DNA of 64,000 nucleotides from Agilicoccus flavus (GCF_014857905.1 NZ_JACYXE010000001.1:372001-436000), one strand, 5' to 3'; numbered from the stretch's first letter, positions 39,475-48,237 are shown. Translations and numbers: made by a program. Notes: generated by a model not told the origin, from the letters alone.

Positions 39475-41271
39475 ATGGGTGAGCAGGACGACGCCGTCCG
39501 GACGGCGCAGCGGTGGGTCGAGGACTACGAGAGGGCCGCCGCCGGTGGCGACGCGGACGCGGTGGTCGCGCTGTTCGAGCCCGACGGGTTCTGGCGGGAT
39601 CTGGTGGCGATGACGTGGAACCTGCACACCGCCGAGGGCGCCGAGGCGATCGGCGCGATGCTCCGCGACGTGGGCCCCGAGGCGTGGCCGCGCGCCCTGC
39701 AGGTCACGTCGGCCGACGGGGACGCCGACGCCACCCAGGTCATGGCGACCTTCGAGAACGCGACGTTCACCGGGAAGATCGTGCTCTCCCTCCGCGGCGG
39801 CCGGGCGTGGACGCTGCTCACGAGCGCCCAGGAGCTGAGGGACCATCCCGAGCCGAAGGGCCGGCGGCGGGTGCTCGGCGCCCGGCACGGCGCGGACATG
39901 GAGAAGGAGAACTGGCTCGACCGGCGCCGCCGGCACGCGGAGACGTTCGGCATCGACGAGCAGCCCTACGTCCTCGTCGTCGGCGGCGGCCAGGGTGGCA
40001 TCGGCCTCGCGGCACGGCTACGCCGGCTGTCGGTGCCGACCCTCGTCATCGACAAGAACCCCCGCCCCGGCGACCAGTGGCGCAGCCGCTACCACTCGCT
40101 GTGCCTGCACGACCCGGTCTGGTACGACCACATGCCGTACCTGCCGTTCCCCGACGACTGGCCGGTCTTCACGCCCAAGGACAAGATGGGCGACTGGCTC
40201 GAGCACTACACCCACCTCATGGAACTCGACTACTGGACGAGCACCGAGGCGAAGTCGGCCCAGTGGAATGAGGACAAGGGCCGCTGGAGCGTGCGGGTCA
40301 CGCGGGAGGGGAACGACCTCGTCCTCGAACCGACGCACCTCGTGCTCGCCACGGGCATGTCGGGCCTGCCGAACCTGCCCGACATCCCGGGCGCCGACAC
40401 GTTCACCGGCGACATCCACCACTCGAGCGCCCACCCGGGCGGCGCGAAGTACGCCGGCAAGAAGGCCGTCGTCATCGGGTCGAACAACTCCGCGCACGAC
40501 ATCTGCGCCGACCTGTGGGAGAACGGAGCCGACGTGACGATGCTCCAGCGCAGCTCGACGCACATCGTGCGGTCCGAGTCGCTCATGCACCACGCCCTCG
40601 GGCCGCTGTACTCCGAGGAGGCGGTCGAGGCCGGCATCGACCACGAGACCGCCGACCTGCTCTTCGCCTCGCTCCCCTACCGGATCCTGCCGGAGGCGCA
40701 GAAGGTGGCGTTCGACGCGATCCGGGAGCAGGACGCGGACTTCTACGCCGCGCTCGAGAAGGCGGGCTTCCTGCTCGACTTCGGCGACGACGACTCCGGC
40801 CTCTTCCTCAAGTACCTGCGCCGCGGCTCCGGCTACTACATCGACATCGGCGCCTCCCAGCTCGTCGCCGACGGCCGGATCACGCTCGTGTCGCCGGCGC
40901 GGGTGGCCCGGATCACCGAGCGCGCCGTCGTCCTCGAGGACGGCACGGAGCTGGAGGCCGACCTCGTCGTGTACGCGACGGGCTACGGGTCGATGAACGG
41001 CTGGGCCGCCCAGCTCATCAGCCAGGAGGTCGCCGATCGGGTCGGGAAGTGCTGGGGCATGGGCTCCGGCACGACCAAGGACCCCGGGCCGTGGGAGGGG
41101 GAGCTGCGGAACATGTGGAAGCCGACCCAGGTCGACAACCTGTGGTTCCACGGCGGCAACCTGCACCAGTCCCGGCACTACTCGCGCTACCTCGCGCTGC
41201 AGCTCAAGGCGAGGCTCGAGGGGATCGACACGCCCGTGTACGCCCTCGCCGAGAGCCACCACACGTCGTGA
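39475..41271 (+). CDS. SnoaL-like domain fused to flavin-containing monooxygenase
   Basis: 598 residues with a GAAGGAG ribosome site. Residues ~1-130 resemble a SnoaL/NTF2-like fold (ERAAAGGDADAVVALFEPDG, FWRDLVAMTWNLHTAEG). Residues ~150-598 form an FAD/NADPH monooxygenase: FAD motif VLVVGGGQGGIGLA, HDPVWYDHMPYLPFPDDWP, NADPH motif AVVIGSNNSAHDICADL, and the ATG-type VVYATGYGSM. The second motif has Ser-Asn-Asn where GxGxS/G is usual. Plant YUCCA-like and Baeyer-Villiger-like enzymes share this core. Substrate unknown. Confidence 0.8.
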   Translation: MGEQDDAVRTAQRWVEDYERAAAGGDADAVVALFEPDGFWRDLVAMTWNLHTAEGAEAIGAMLRDVGPEAWPRALQVTSADGDADATQVMATFENATFTGKIVLSLRGGRAWTLLTSAQELRDHPEPKGRRRVLGARHGADMEKENWLDRRRRHAETFGIDEQPYVLVVGGGQGGIGLAARLRRLSVPTLVIDKNPRPGDQWRSRYHSLCLHDPVWYDHMPYLPFPDDWPVFTPKDKMGDWLEHYTHLMELDYWTSTEAKSAQWNEDKGRWSVRVTREGNDLVLEPTHLVLATGMSGLPNLPDIPGADTFTGDIHHSSAHPGGAKYAGKKAVVIGSNNSAHDICADLWENGADVTMLQRSSTHIVRSESLMHHALGPLYSEEAVEAGIDHETADLLFASLPYRILPEAQKVAFDAIREQDADFYAALEKAGFLLDFGDDDSGLFLKYLRRGSGYYIDIGASQLVADGRITLVSPARVARITERAVVLEDGTELEADLVVYATGYGSMNGWAAQLISQEVADRVGKCWGMGSGTTKDPGPWEGELRNMWKPTQVDNLWFHGGNLHQSRHYSRYLALQLKARLEGIDTPVYALAESHHTS

Positions 41272-41289
41272 GGCCGCCGCCGGGCGCGG

Positions 41290-42117
41290 TCAGCTCGTGA
41301 TGTCCTTGCCGGCGAACCGCGCCCAGGCGGCGGAGAGGAAGACGGCGGTGTAGGCGAGGGCCACGAGCGAGCCGGTGGCCATCGTGTCCCAGAAGATCGG
41401 GTCGCGCATGACGTCGCCGAACGCGCTCCACCGGTCGACGAGCAGCCACGGGTGCAGCCCGTCGAGCTGCGGGATGCCGTCGAGGATCCACATCGTCATG
41501 ACGAGGAGGGTCACGGTGATCGTGGCGCCGATGGGTTGCTCGGTGAGGGTCGAGACGAACAGCCCGATCGCGGCGAGCGCGGCGAGCTGGAGCGTGAGGT
41601 AGGCGCAGGCCACCGCGAGCCGCCCGAGCGCGTCCCCGAGGCCGACCTGCGTGCCCGAGAGCAGCGTGACCGGGCCGAGGCCGAACAGCAGGCCGCCCGC
41701 CGCGAGCGCGGCGAGGACGACGACGGCCACCCCGATCGCGGCCCCGACGACGAGGGAGAGGTACTTGACCGCGAGCAGGCGGGTGCGCCGGACCGGCACG
41801 GTGAGCAGGTAGCGCAGCGTGCCCCCGTGGGCCTCGCCCGCGATCGCGTCCCCGGACAGGGTCGCCACCGCGAGCGGGAGGAAGAGGGTGATCTCGGCCG
41901 CGAGCGCCGCGAGGGCGACGAAGAACCCGTTGCCCGCGATGGAGGAGAAGAAGTCGGGGCCGCGGCCCGGGCGCGGGGCCGTCGAGGCGCGGATGGCCAC
42001 GGCCATGACGATCGGCACGAGCGCGAGCACGGCGACGCCGGCCTGGTTGCGGCGGCGGCCCGCGATGAGGCGCACCTCGGAGGCGAGCAGCCGCAGGAAC
42101 GAACTAACCGCTGACAT
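41290..42117 (-). CDS. ABC-2 type transporter permease
   Basis: 275 residues with six membrane helices (QAGVAVLALVPIVMAVAIRA, FVALAALAAEITLFLPLAVA, AAIGVAVVVLAALAAGGLLF). The motif DAIAGEAHGGTLRYLLTVPV is the usual cytoplasmic loop of ABC-2 permeases. It overlaps the ATPase gene by 14 bp and is the last gene of the LolA-like/ATPase/permease operon. Confidence 0.85.
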   Translation of the reverse strand: MSAVSSFLRLLASEVRLIAGRRRNQAGVAVLALVPIVMAVAIRASTAPRPGRGPDFFSSIAGNGFFVALAALAAEITLFLPLAVATLSGDAIAGEAHGGTLRYLLTVPVRRTRLLAVKYLSLVVGAAIGVAVVVLAALAAGGLLFGLGPVTLLSGTQVGLGDALGRLAVACAYLTLQLAALAAIGLFVSTLTEQPIGATITVTLLVMTMWILDGIPQLDGLHPWLLVDRWSAFGDVMRDPIFWDTMATGSLVALAYTAVFLSAAWARFAGKDITS

Positions 42118-43057
42118 CGAACCCCTCCCCCGTCAGAGCGATGAACCGTTCCTCCAGGCCAGGGGCGGTGACGGCGAAGCCGCGCACCCGGACCCCCGCC
42201 GCGACGAGCTCGGCGACGACCCGCTCCGGCGGCACCCCCGCCACGACGGTCTCGAGGGCCTCGACGCCGGGGGCGGCGTCGCGCAGGTCGCGCACGTCGC
42301 GCGCACCGAGCCGCACGAGGACGTCTCGGGCCGGCACGAAGTCCGGGGTGTCGACCCGGGTCACGGCGTCCGCGCCGCCGAGCACCTCCGCGACGGAGCC
42401 CTGCGCGACGAGGCGGCCCGCGTGCATGACGCCGAGGTGGGTGCACACCTGCTCGATCTCGCTGAGGAGGTGGCTCGAGACGAGCACGGTCGTCCCCTCC
42501 CGGGCCAGCGCGCCGATGAGGGCCCGCACCTCGCGCGTGCCCTGCGGGTCGAGGCCGTTCGTCGGCTCGTCGAGGACGAGCAGGTCGCGGGGCGCGAGCA
42601 GCGCGGCGGCGATGGCCAGGCGCTGCTTCATGCCGAGGGAGTAGGCGCGGAAGCGCTTGTCGGCGGCCGGGGTCAGCCCGACCCGCTCGATCGCGGCATC
42701 GATGCGGGTGCGGGAGGTGCGAGGGTCGGCGCGGGCGTCGGCTGCGTCGAGGCGGCGCAGGTTGGCCCGGCCCGAGAGGTACGGATGGAACGCCGGGCCC
42801 TCGACGAGCGCGCCGACCCGGTGCAGGACGTCGACGATCGCCCCCGGCGTGCCGGCCCCGAGCACCTCGATCTCGCCCGCGCTCGGCCGGACGAGGCCGA
42901 GGAGCATGCGGATCGTCGTCGTCTTGCCGGAGCCGTTCGGGCCGAGGAAGCCGTAGACACCGCCGGCGGGGACGCGCAGATCGATCCCGTCGACGGCGCG
43001 CTGGGCGCCGAAGGTCTTGGCCAGCGAGGACGTGCGGACCGCGAGGGCCGCGCTCAC
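42104..43057 (-). CDS. ABC transporter ATP-binding protein
   Basis: 317 residues starting at GTG 43057. Walker A GFLGPNGSGKTTT, signature YSLGMKQRLAIAAALLA, Walker B LLVLDEPTNGLDPQGTREV, H-loop VLVSSHLLSEIEQV. The C-terminal domain (~225-317) is usual for NosF/BcrA-like exporter ATPases. Its GTG overlaps the LolA-like stop by 4 bp, so the exported protein and the transporter are made together. Confidence 0.88.
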   Translation of the reverse strand: MSAALAVRTSSLAKTFGAQRAVDGIDLRVPAGGVYGFLGPNGSGKTTTIRMLLGLVRPSAGEIEVLGAGTPGAIVDVLHRVGALVEGPAFHPYLSGRANLRRLDAADARADPRTSRTRIDAAIERVGLTPAADKRFRAYSLGMKQRLAIAAALLAPRDLLVLDEPTNGLDPQGTREVRALIGALAREGTTVLVSSHLLSEIEQVCTHLGVMHAGRLVAQGSVAEVLGGADAVTRVDTPDFVPARDVLVRLGARDVRDLRDAAPGVEALETVVAGVPPERVVAELVAAGVRVRGFAVTAPGLEERFIALTGEGFDVSG

Positions 43058-44250
43058 CTCGCGGCGCTGGTCTTCGCCGTGGTCGTCAGCGCGGCCTGGA
43101 GCCGGTCGGCCGGCACGGCGCCGACGGCGAGGCGGCCGTCGGTGGTGAGGATCGCGGAGAACAGGGTGCCCTCGACGACGCGCCCGCTGCCCCAGTCGCC
43201 GGAGGTGACGGGGAGGTTCTCGAGGAACGACATCGCGTCGTTCGCCCGGGCGTCGTCTCCGGCGGCCCCGCCGGGGGCGCCCGGCGCCAGGGCGCGCGCG
43301 GCGTCGGCGGGCAGGCGCTGGACCGCGACCGCGGACCACCCGGTGCCGACGACCTGGGGTTTCGCCGCCGTGTCCTTCGCGGCCGCCGCCTTCGGCGTCG
43401 CCGACGACGTCTCGGCGCCGGCCTCGCGCTCCGCCGTCTCGACGGTGGCGCCGAGCGGCGGGGTGAACGCGAAGATCGAGGCGGCGGGGGCGTCGAGGTC
43501 GAGCGAGGTGAACCCGACGTCGATCGCGGAGGAGCCCGTGGCCGCACTCGTCACACGCACCCGCAGCGGCATCGAGGTCTGCGCGTCGACGTCGATCGCG
43601 ACCTGGCGCACGAGGCTGTCGCCCGCGCGGGGCGTGAGGACGAGCTCGTGGGCGGCCCGGCCCGCGACGGTGGCGGACCCGTTCGTGGTCACCCGCGTGC
43701 TCGGGTCGATCCGGTCGAGCACGTAGCGCGCCGCCTCCTGCGGGGTCGACGGCAGCTGCCCCGCGCTCGCCGAGGCGCGGGCCTTCTTCGCGTGCGCGGC
43801 GGCGCGGGCGCGGGCCTGCGCGGGGGTCGCCTCCGTCGGCAGCGCGGCGCGGGTGGCCGTCTGTTCCTGCGCGTTCCACAGCCACATCGTCCGGCCGTCG
43901 CGGACCATCGCGGCCTCGCCGCCGTCGCCGAGGAGAGTGACCCTCTGCCGCTGCGCGCCGTCGGCCCACACGCGCAGGGTGTGCGCGCCGGACGCGAGGC
44001 CCTCGAAGCTCGTGGTGCCGCCGCCCTGATCGGGCAGGGCCGGCAGCCCGAGGTCGACCTTCGTGGCCACGGTCCCCGAGAACGAGTCCTCGGTCGAGCC
44101 CTGGAGGTCGACGAGGAGCTGTTCCGCCGTCTTGGCCGCCAAGCCCTGGTCGGCCTGGGCCGACGTCAGCGTGGCGCCCCCGGCCACGAGCGCGAGCACG
44201 GCCGCGGGGGCGACCCAGCGGACGTGGGGGTGTTCCTCGATGAACGACAT
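43054..44250 (-). CDS. Exported LolA/MucB-like protein of an ABC operon
   Basis: 398 residues. An N-terminal signal or anchor helix is present (WVAPAAVLALVAGGATLTSA). The body is a beta-rich half-barrel pattern as in LolA/RseB-type proteins (DSFSGTVATKVDLGLPAL, DGRTMWLWNAQEQTAT, YVLDRIDPSTRVTTNGSATV, MPLRVRVTS). In actinobacteria such proteins precede ABC-2 exporters and may bind a lipid cargo or sense envelope stress (inference). An Ala/Lys/Thr-rich linker (~270-300) separates a C-terminal ~100-residue domain. Start ATG 44250. Confidence 0.7.
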   Translation of the reverse strand: MSFIEEHPHVRWVAPAAVLALVAGGATLTSAQADQGLAAKTAEQLLVDLQGSTEDSFSGTVATKVDLGLPALPDQGGGTTSFEGLASGAHTLRVWADGAQRQRVTLLGDGGEAAMVRDGRTMWLWNAQEQTATRAALPTEATPAQARARAAAHAKKARASASAGQLPSTPQEAARYVLDRIDPSTRVTTNGSATVAGRAAHELVLTPRAGDSLVRQVAIDVDAQTSMPLRVRVTSAATGSSAIDVGFTSLDLDAPAASIFAFTPPLGATVETAEREAGAETSSATPKAAAAKDTAAKPQVVGTGWSAVAVQRLPADAARALAPGAPGGAAGDDARANDAMSFLENLPVTSGDWGSGRVVEGTLFSAILTTDGRLAVGAVPADRLQAALTTTAKTSAAR

Positions 44251-44427
44251 GCCTCCATGCTCGCGCACGAACCTGGGAATCGCGAGGGTGTGCGCCGCAA
44301 TCTTTCGTCTTTCGAAGGATGCCCCGGGTCGCGGTTCCACGTCGGCGGGAGCACAGTGGGGACCCGACCGTCCGGTCGAGCGGATCCCGGTGGCGCGCAG
44401 CGTCGCCCGGCACAGGAGGAGACCACG

Positions 44428-44595
44428 ATGAGCGACGACGCGCCCCGCCCCGAGCAGGAGACGACGCAACCGGAGGACCTCAACCCCGACGGCGCCGGCG
44501 GCACCTTCGGGAGCCGCGACACCTTCGAGCCCGAGGAGAGCGAGCAGTCCGAGAGCTCAGAGAGCTCAGAGGGCGCCGAGGGCACCGAGGGCTGA
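44428..44595 (+). CDS. Small acidic, probably disordered protein
   Basis: 55 residues beginning MSDDAPRPEQETTQPEDLNP, with a strong AGGAGGAG ribosome site. It is about one third Glu/Asp and Ser and ends in Glu-Ser and Glu-Gly repeats, with no hydrophobic core. No function recognised. Confidence 0.6.
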   Translation: MSDDAPRPEQETTQPEDLNPDGAGGTFGSRDTFEPEESEQSESSESSEGAEGTEG

Positions 44596-44741
44596 ACGAA
44601 CCGCCCCCCGCTGCCGCGCCGCGGCGCGCCCGTGTCACCCTCGCCGCCCGCGGGTAGGGACGACGTAGACGAGACGCGTTGCGCTCACGGCCGGCCGGGC
44701 CGCCGACCCCGCGACGCTCACCCACCCGAAGGAGCGGCACC

Positions 44742-45233
44742 ATGACCGATCACGACACCGACCGGTTCGTCCGGACCTACGTGCAGCATCACTGGGTGGC
44801 GTCCAAGGGGGGACTCGACGCGTTCCGCCGCTGCGCCCGCACCCTGTCCGTCCCGCAGGGTCGGCCGGTCCTCGCCCGCCTGGCGGCCGAGGTCGCCCAG
44901 GACCGCGCGAGCCTGCGCTCGATGATGCGGCGCCTGGGGGTCGGCACCGCCCCCGCGTGGCAGGCCGCCGCCTCCGTCGGGGAGACCCTCGGCCGCCTCA
45001 AGCCCAACGGGACCCTGATCCGCCGCTCGCCGTTGACCGACGTGATCGAGATCGAGATGCTCGCCACCGCCGTGGAGGCGAAGAAGTCGGGCTGGCTCAC
45101 CCTGCGCCGCCTGGCCGAGACCGACACCCGGCTCGACGCCGCCGAGCTCGACCGCCTCGTCGAGCGCGCCGACGCCCAGCGCGCCGAGCTCGAGGCCCTG
45201 CGCCCCGCCGCCGTCGACTGCCTCGCCGGCTGA
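44742..45233 (+). CDS. Helical hypothetical protein
   Basis: 163 residues from ATG 44742 with an AAGGAG ribosome site. It is nearly all amphipathic helix (RFVRTYVQHHWVASKGGLDA, LARLAAEVAQDRASLRSMMR, ALRPAAVDCLAG at the end). The four-helix periodicity recalls small ferritin-like or DUF892-type bundles, but I cannot point to metal ligands. It lies 146 bp after the acidic protein. Followed by a 430-bp gap that holds the palindrome and inverted repeat listed next. Confidence 0.65.
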   Translation: MTDHDTDRFVRTYVQHHWVASKGGLDAFRRCARTLSVPQGRPVLARLAAEVAQDRASLRSMMRRLGVGTAPAWQAAASVGETLGRLKPNGTLIRRSPLTDVIEIEMLATAVEAKKSGWLTLRRLAETDTRLDAAELDRLVERADAQRAELEALRPAAVDCLAG

Positions 45234-45383
45234 GCCGCGGCGCCGGCCCCCCACCGCGCACCCTGCACCGCGCGACCCCGCAGTACCCCGGGCCGGCCCC
45301 CCCCCCCCCGGTCGACCGCGGGGTTGTCCCCCGGCGCGCCCGCCCGCCCCGGTCCGGGCGCGCCCGGGTGCCCGTGTTCCGGG

Positions 45384-45413
45384 GCGTCACCCTCGCCGCG
45401 GCGAGGGTGACGC
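45384..45413. repeat. 30-bp perfect palindrome
   Basis: A loopless perfect palindrome centred on CCGCGG, with arms GCGTCACCCTCGCCG and its complement. A related but degenerate copy of its left arm (GTGTCACCCTCGCCG) occurs near 44633. It could terminate the upstream gene or be a binding or recombination site. It touches the left arm of the next inverted repeat. Confidence 0.8.
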
Positions 45414-45530
45414 GGATCGAAGAACCGTTCGGACGACATGGCTGGGGGTGCTCGGGGAGCAGACGTCGTCTGACCTGGTCGTTCGTGGCGAGCAGTCGCA
45501 ACGATGTCGTCCGAACGGTTCTTCGATCCG
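45413..45530. repeat. 27-bp perfect inverted repeat with 64-bp spacer
   Basis: Arms 45413-45439 and 45504-45530 are exact complements. Read outward, each arm starts with ATG and encodes Met-Ser-Ser-Glu-Arg-Phe-Phe-Asp-Pro, so both strands have an identical potential translation start. The size suggests a small mobile or invertible element, or a duplicated regulatory site. Confidence 0.85.
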
Positions 45531-45662
45531 GGACGCGCCCGTCGGGCGGTGGCCGAGAGCCGGGGCGCGACGCCGTCGGGCCCGGGCCAGGTAATGCGAG
45601 CATCGACCTCAGGAACCGGCGATTATGTCCGAAGGGACCGTCGAGCGAAAGAGGGTGGGAGC

Positions 45663-46226
45663 GTGGGGCATCCGCGAACCGTCGGGCGGTCGCCCGACGC
45701 GTCGATGTCCCCCGTTCGCGTCACGCGCCCGGCCGCCCTCTCCTCCCCCACGCCGGCGAGCGCCGACTGCACGTTCGGGCCGTGGGACGGGCCGCCGGTG
45801 ACCGCCGCTCCCCTGCTCCGGCTGGCCGAGGCCGGTACCCGGGTCGTCGCCTTCTGCGCCGGTCCCCACCGGCGACTCCTCCTCTGGACCGGGGTCGCGT
45901 GGGGGATCCTGACCTACGTTGCCTTCGCGGTCGACTCCGACGGCCTCGGCGGCCTGCTGTTCCTCGTCACCTCGGTCGTCCTCATCACGATCATGTCGCT
46001 CGGGCCGGTCCTCCTCGGTGCGCGGCCGCGGCGGATCTGGCTCGTCGAGACGCTGGCCGGGACCCTGCTCCTGCTGTCCCTGCTCGGCCAGGTCGTGCCG
46101 TGGAGCATCGGGCCGCTGCGGTTCGTCGACGTCACCTTCTTCGCCGCCTACGTCGCCCTCGTGCTGTGGCTCACGCTGCTTTCCCGGCACGTGGGCGGCG
46201 GCGAGCGTCTCCGGCGTCGCCGGTAG
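45663..46226 (+). CDS. Hypothetical membrane protein
   Basis: 187 residues from GTG 45663 (ribosome site GAGGGTGGGA); ATG 45705 is an alternative. The N-terminal ~60 residues are disordered. Four hydrophobic helices follow (LLLWTGVAWGILTYVAFAVD, LLFLVTSVVLITIMSLGPVL, TLAGTLLLLSLLGQVVPW, FVDVTFFAAYVALVLWLTLL) and a basic tail RLRRRR. No family recognised. Its 3' end runs antisense to the end of the integrase fragment, so it sits at an insertion boundary. Confidence 0.55.
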   Translation: MGHPRTVGRSPDASMSPVRVTRPAALSSPTPASADCTFGPWDGPPVTAAPLLRLAEAGTRVVAFCAGPHRRLLLWTGVAWGILTYVAFAVDSDGLGGLLFLVTSVVLITIMSLGPVLLGARPRRIWLVETLAGTLLLLSLLGQVVPWSIGPLRFVDVTFFAAYVALVLWLTLLSRHVGGGERLRRRR

Positions 46227-46403
46227 GGGGCTGCGGCCGGTGAGGTCGCACCATCGGGTGAATCCGGCCCAGTCGTTGGCGCGTGCCCGGCGGGTGTTGA
46301 CCGGGACGGCCGCGTCGACGGCCTCGGCGAGGCGGCGCACTTCGTCGTCGAGCCACGCCGATTCCACCGTGCCCGCCTTGCGGGGGACTGGATGGGAGCT
46401 CAC
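46198..46403 (-). pseudogene. Tyrosine recombinase (integrase) N-terminal fragment
   Basis: GTG 46403 has a GGGAGGGA ribosome site and starts VSSHPVPRKAGTVESAWLDD. The next ~45 residues, with NTRRARANDWAGFTRWCDLT and PLPATPETLAAAH, match the SAM-like core-binding domain of phage-type tyrosine recombinases. Homology then stops near 46200, where the opposite-strand membrane gene ends. The catalytic domain (R-H-R-Y residues) is missing, so the fragment cannot recombine. It is a relic of an integrative element. Confidence 0.6.
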
Positions 46404-46820
46404 AGTGTCGATCCCTCCCGCAAAGCTGCACCGGCGGCCGAGGGAGCCGGTGCGGCGTGTCAACCGCTGTCCGCCGGCGCACCTCGCCTTGGCGGGCGCC
46501 TCCTGACCGGCAGGCACGTCGTGGGGGACGGGGGCTTGAGACCGTGTCGACTCCGGTGCGGGGCTGCTGCCCCGCAGGAGAGCGTTCATGCGGGGGCGCC
46601 CGGTGGCCCACCCGACGACGGCCGCCGCGATCGCGCACAGCGCCGCAGCCCACAGCGGGACTGCTCCGGCCGCTGCACACGCTGCGCACGCTGCGATCCA
46701 GGCGGCGGCCGCGGCGCGGTAGGTACGGGCACGGGCGGGTGTCCGCCGGTACAAGGGGGCAGTGGAGGTGGTGCGCAGGACGCGCCGCCGCTCGGTGCCG
46801 GTGGGGTGGCAGCTCGTCAT
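46404..46820 (-). CDS. Hypothetical small membrane protein next to the integrase fragment
   Basis: ATG 46820 opens a frame starting MTSCHPTGTERRRVLRTTST. It has Ala-rich hydrophobic segments (YRAAAAAWIAACAACAAAGA, LWAAALCAIAAAVVGWATG) that could be two membrane helices. No stop separates it from the integrase frame, so its true C-terminus is uncertain; a frameshift may hide the stop. I recognise no family. Confidence 0.3.
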
Positions 46821-46936
46821 CGCCTTCGCCTTCCTGGTCGCAGGACTGCACACGGTAAGCGCCGCGCGGGTCACCCCGCCGGAGGAGGTGGAAGAGGCGG
46901 GTGTCGGCGAGGCCGGGAGGTTCCTACGTTGGAGTC

Positions 46937-47272
46937 ATGCCCGAGACCATGTTCGCCGCCCCAGACGCCCGCGAGCTCCTGCTTCCCGACGGCGGCTTGG
47001 CGTGCCCATTCCACCCGAGGCTGTGGGTCGCCGGGGTCGCCGTCACCCCAGCCGGGCAGCACCACCTCATCGTCCGCGCAGGGTCGGTGCGGGCCTACTT
47101 CGGACCGACCCAGCAGGACGTCCAGCGACGCGCGGAACTGACCGCCAGGGCACTGTCGGGGCTATTCGACCAGGCAGACCGGGAGTTCGGGCAGCAGCTC
47201 CTCGCCTGGTGGATCGAGCAGGCCTGGGAGACGCTGATCGACGAGGTCACCGAGCAGATCCTTCATCGCTGA
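46937..47272 (+). CDS. Hypothetical protein in accessory region
   Basis: 111 residues, ATG 46937 preceded by GGAG. The N-terminal half is beta-rich (LWVAGVAVTPAGQHHLIVRA, GSVRAYFGPTQQ). The C-terminal half is one long helix (ARALSGLFDQADREFGQQLL, AWWIEQAWETLIDEVTEQIL). No family recognised. Convergent with the minus-strand gene that ends at 47362. Confidence 0.5.
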   Translation: MPETMFAAPDARELLLPDGGLACPFHPRLWVAGVAVTPAGQHHLIVRAGSVRAYFGPTQQDVQRRAELTARALSGLFDQADREFGQQLLAWWIEQAWETLIDEVTEQILHR

Positions 47273-47361
47273 CCGCAGCGCATAACGCCCGTCCAACGGC
47301 CCCAGGCGGCATATCACCGCACCGGCTCTACGGTGGTCGACTCCCTCTGGTGTACTGCGGG

Positions 47362-48237
47362 TCAGCCCCCGCGTCGGCCCCACAGACGGCGCCGCAGCCC
47401 ACCCCGTTGGGGTCCTTCCAAGCTCTGACGCCTCACGGACTGGCCGCCTCCGGTCGGCCCGGCAGGGGGCTTCTGGCCCCGGGTGCGGTCGGCGAACATG
47501 GCCTGCAGCTGAGCCATGCGGGCCTCGCTGGCGGCCTTGTCCACGCGCCCCGTCCAGACCCGCACCTGCCACGGGTCGTAACTCTCGAAGGCCTCCTTGC
47601 CGGGAAAGGGGCGGGTGCCCCACAGCCACGCCGCGCTCGAGGCGTTCGTGACGTGTACCCGAACGACCAGGACACCATCGCGCGAACGCCACGTATACCG
47701 CGCCGTTGGGCGCCGTCGGGCCGTGCCGAACGGGGACAGCACGGCGTCGACCGCCCGCTGGGGAAGGTGCCCGAGGAACCCCGTCAGATCTTCATCGAAA
47801 CTGCCGTCCCAGTGCTCACCGACAGGCGGGCGAACGCTGACGGTCGGCTCATAATCCATGCGAGCGTGCACGGTGGCAGGCGGTGAAGGCAACTGGGCTT
47901 GCAGCGTGCAGGTCAGTGACTCCAGCACGTAGAGCCGCCACGAGGACGCTCGATCCGTGCCGAACCGGGCGAATGCCAGTTGCCCGTTGAAAAGTGAGCC
48001 GGCCTCGAAATGGTTGGCGTAGTAGTCGTGGAACGCGCCGTTGCTCTGTCCGGGTGGGTTCAGGGCGGCCCGGATCTGCCAGTGCAGGGCTTCCCAGTCT
48101 TCGGCGACGGTTTGGTCCCGGCTGATGCTGCGCTGCGGCTGCGCGGCGAAGCCCCCGCTCCAGTCATGTCCTGGCGCGGGTGCTGCGTACCGTTCGACGC
48201 CGCGCCGACCAGATGAGAGCTCGCGACCTCGGTCCAT
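47362..48237 (-). CDS. Hypothetical protein in accessory region
   Basis: 291 residues from ATG 48237 (an upstream in-frame start at 48312 exists). Soluble, mixed alpha/beta, with conserved-looking segments WEALHWQIRAALNPPGQSNG, FHDYYANHFEAGSLFNGQLA, SWRLYVLESLTCTLQAQL and WDGSFDEDLTGFLGHLPQ. The C-terminal ~40 residues are Arg/Gly-rich. No signal peptide, membrane segment or catalytic motif is evident. Function unknown. Confidence 0.5.
   Translation of the reverse strand: MDRGRELSSGRRGVERYAAPAPGHDWSGGFAAQPQRSISRDQTVAEDWEALHWQIRAALNPPGQSNGAFHDYYANHFEAGSLFNGQLAFARFGTDRASSWRLYVLESLTCTLQAQLPSPPATVHARMDYEPTVSVRPPVGEHWDGSFDEDLTGFLGHLPQRAVDAVLSPFGTARRRPTARYTWRSRDGVLVVRVHVTNASSAAWLWGTRPFPGKEAFESYDPWQVRVWTGRVDKAASEARMAQLQAMFADRTRGQKPPAGPTGGGQSVRRQSLEGPQRGGLRRRLWGRRGG

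Noticed and set aside
44789-45439. Minus-strand frame starting at the left arm of the inverted repeat
   Set aside because: It runs antisense through the well-formed 44742-45233 gene, has Arg/Gly-rich random-looking composition and no ribosome site.
45609-46195. Continuation of the integrase frame beyond its recognisable domain
   Set aside because: The translation becomes Glu/Asp/Arg/Pro-rich and antisense to the plus-strand membrane protein; no catalytic recombinase residues appear.
46392-47141. Long plus-strand frame across 46.4-47.1 kb
   Set aside because: Overlaps the 46937-47272 gene in another frame and is antisense to the integrase fragment; low-complexity Gly/Arg content.
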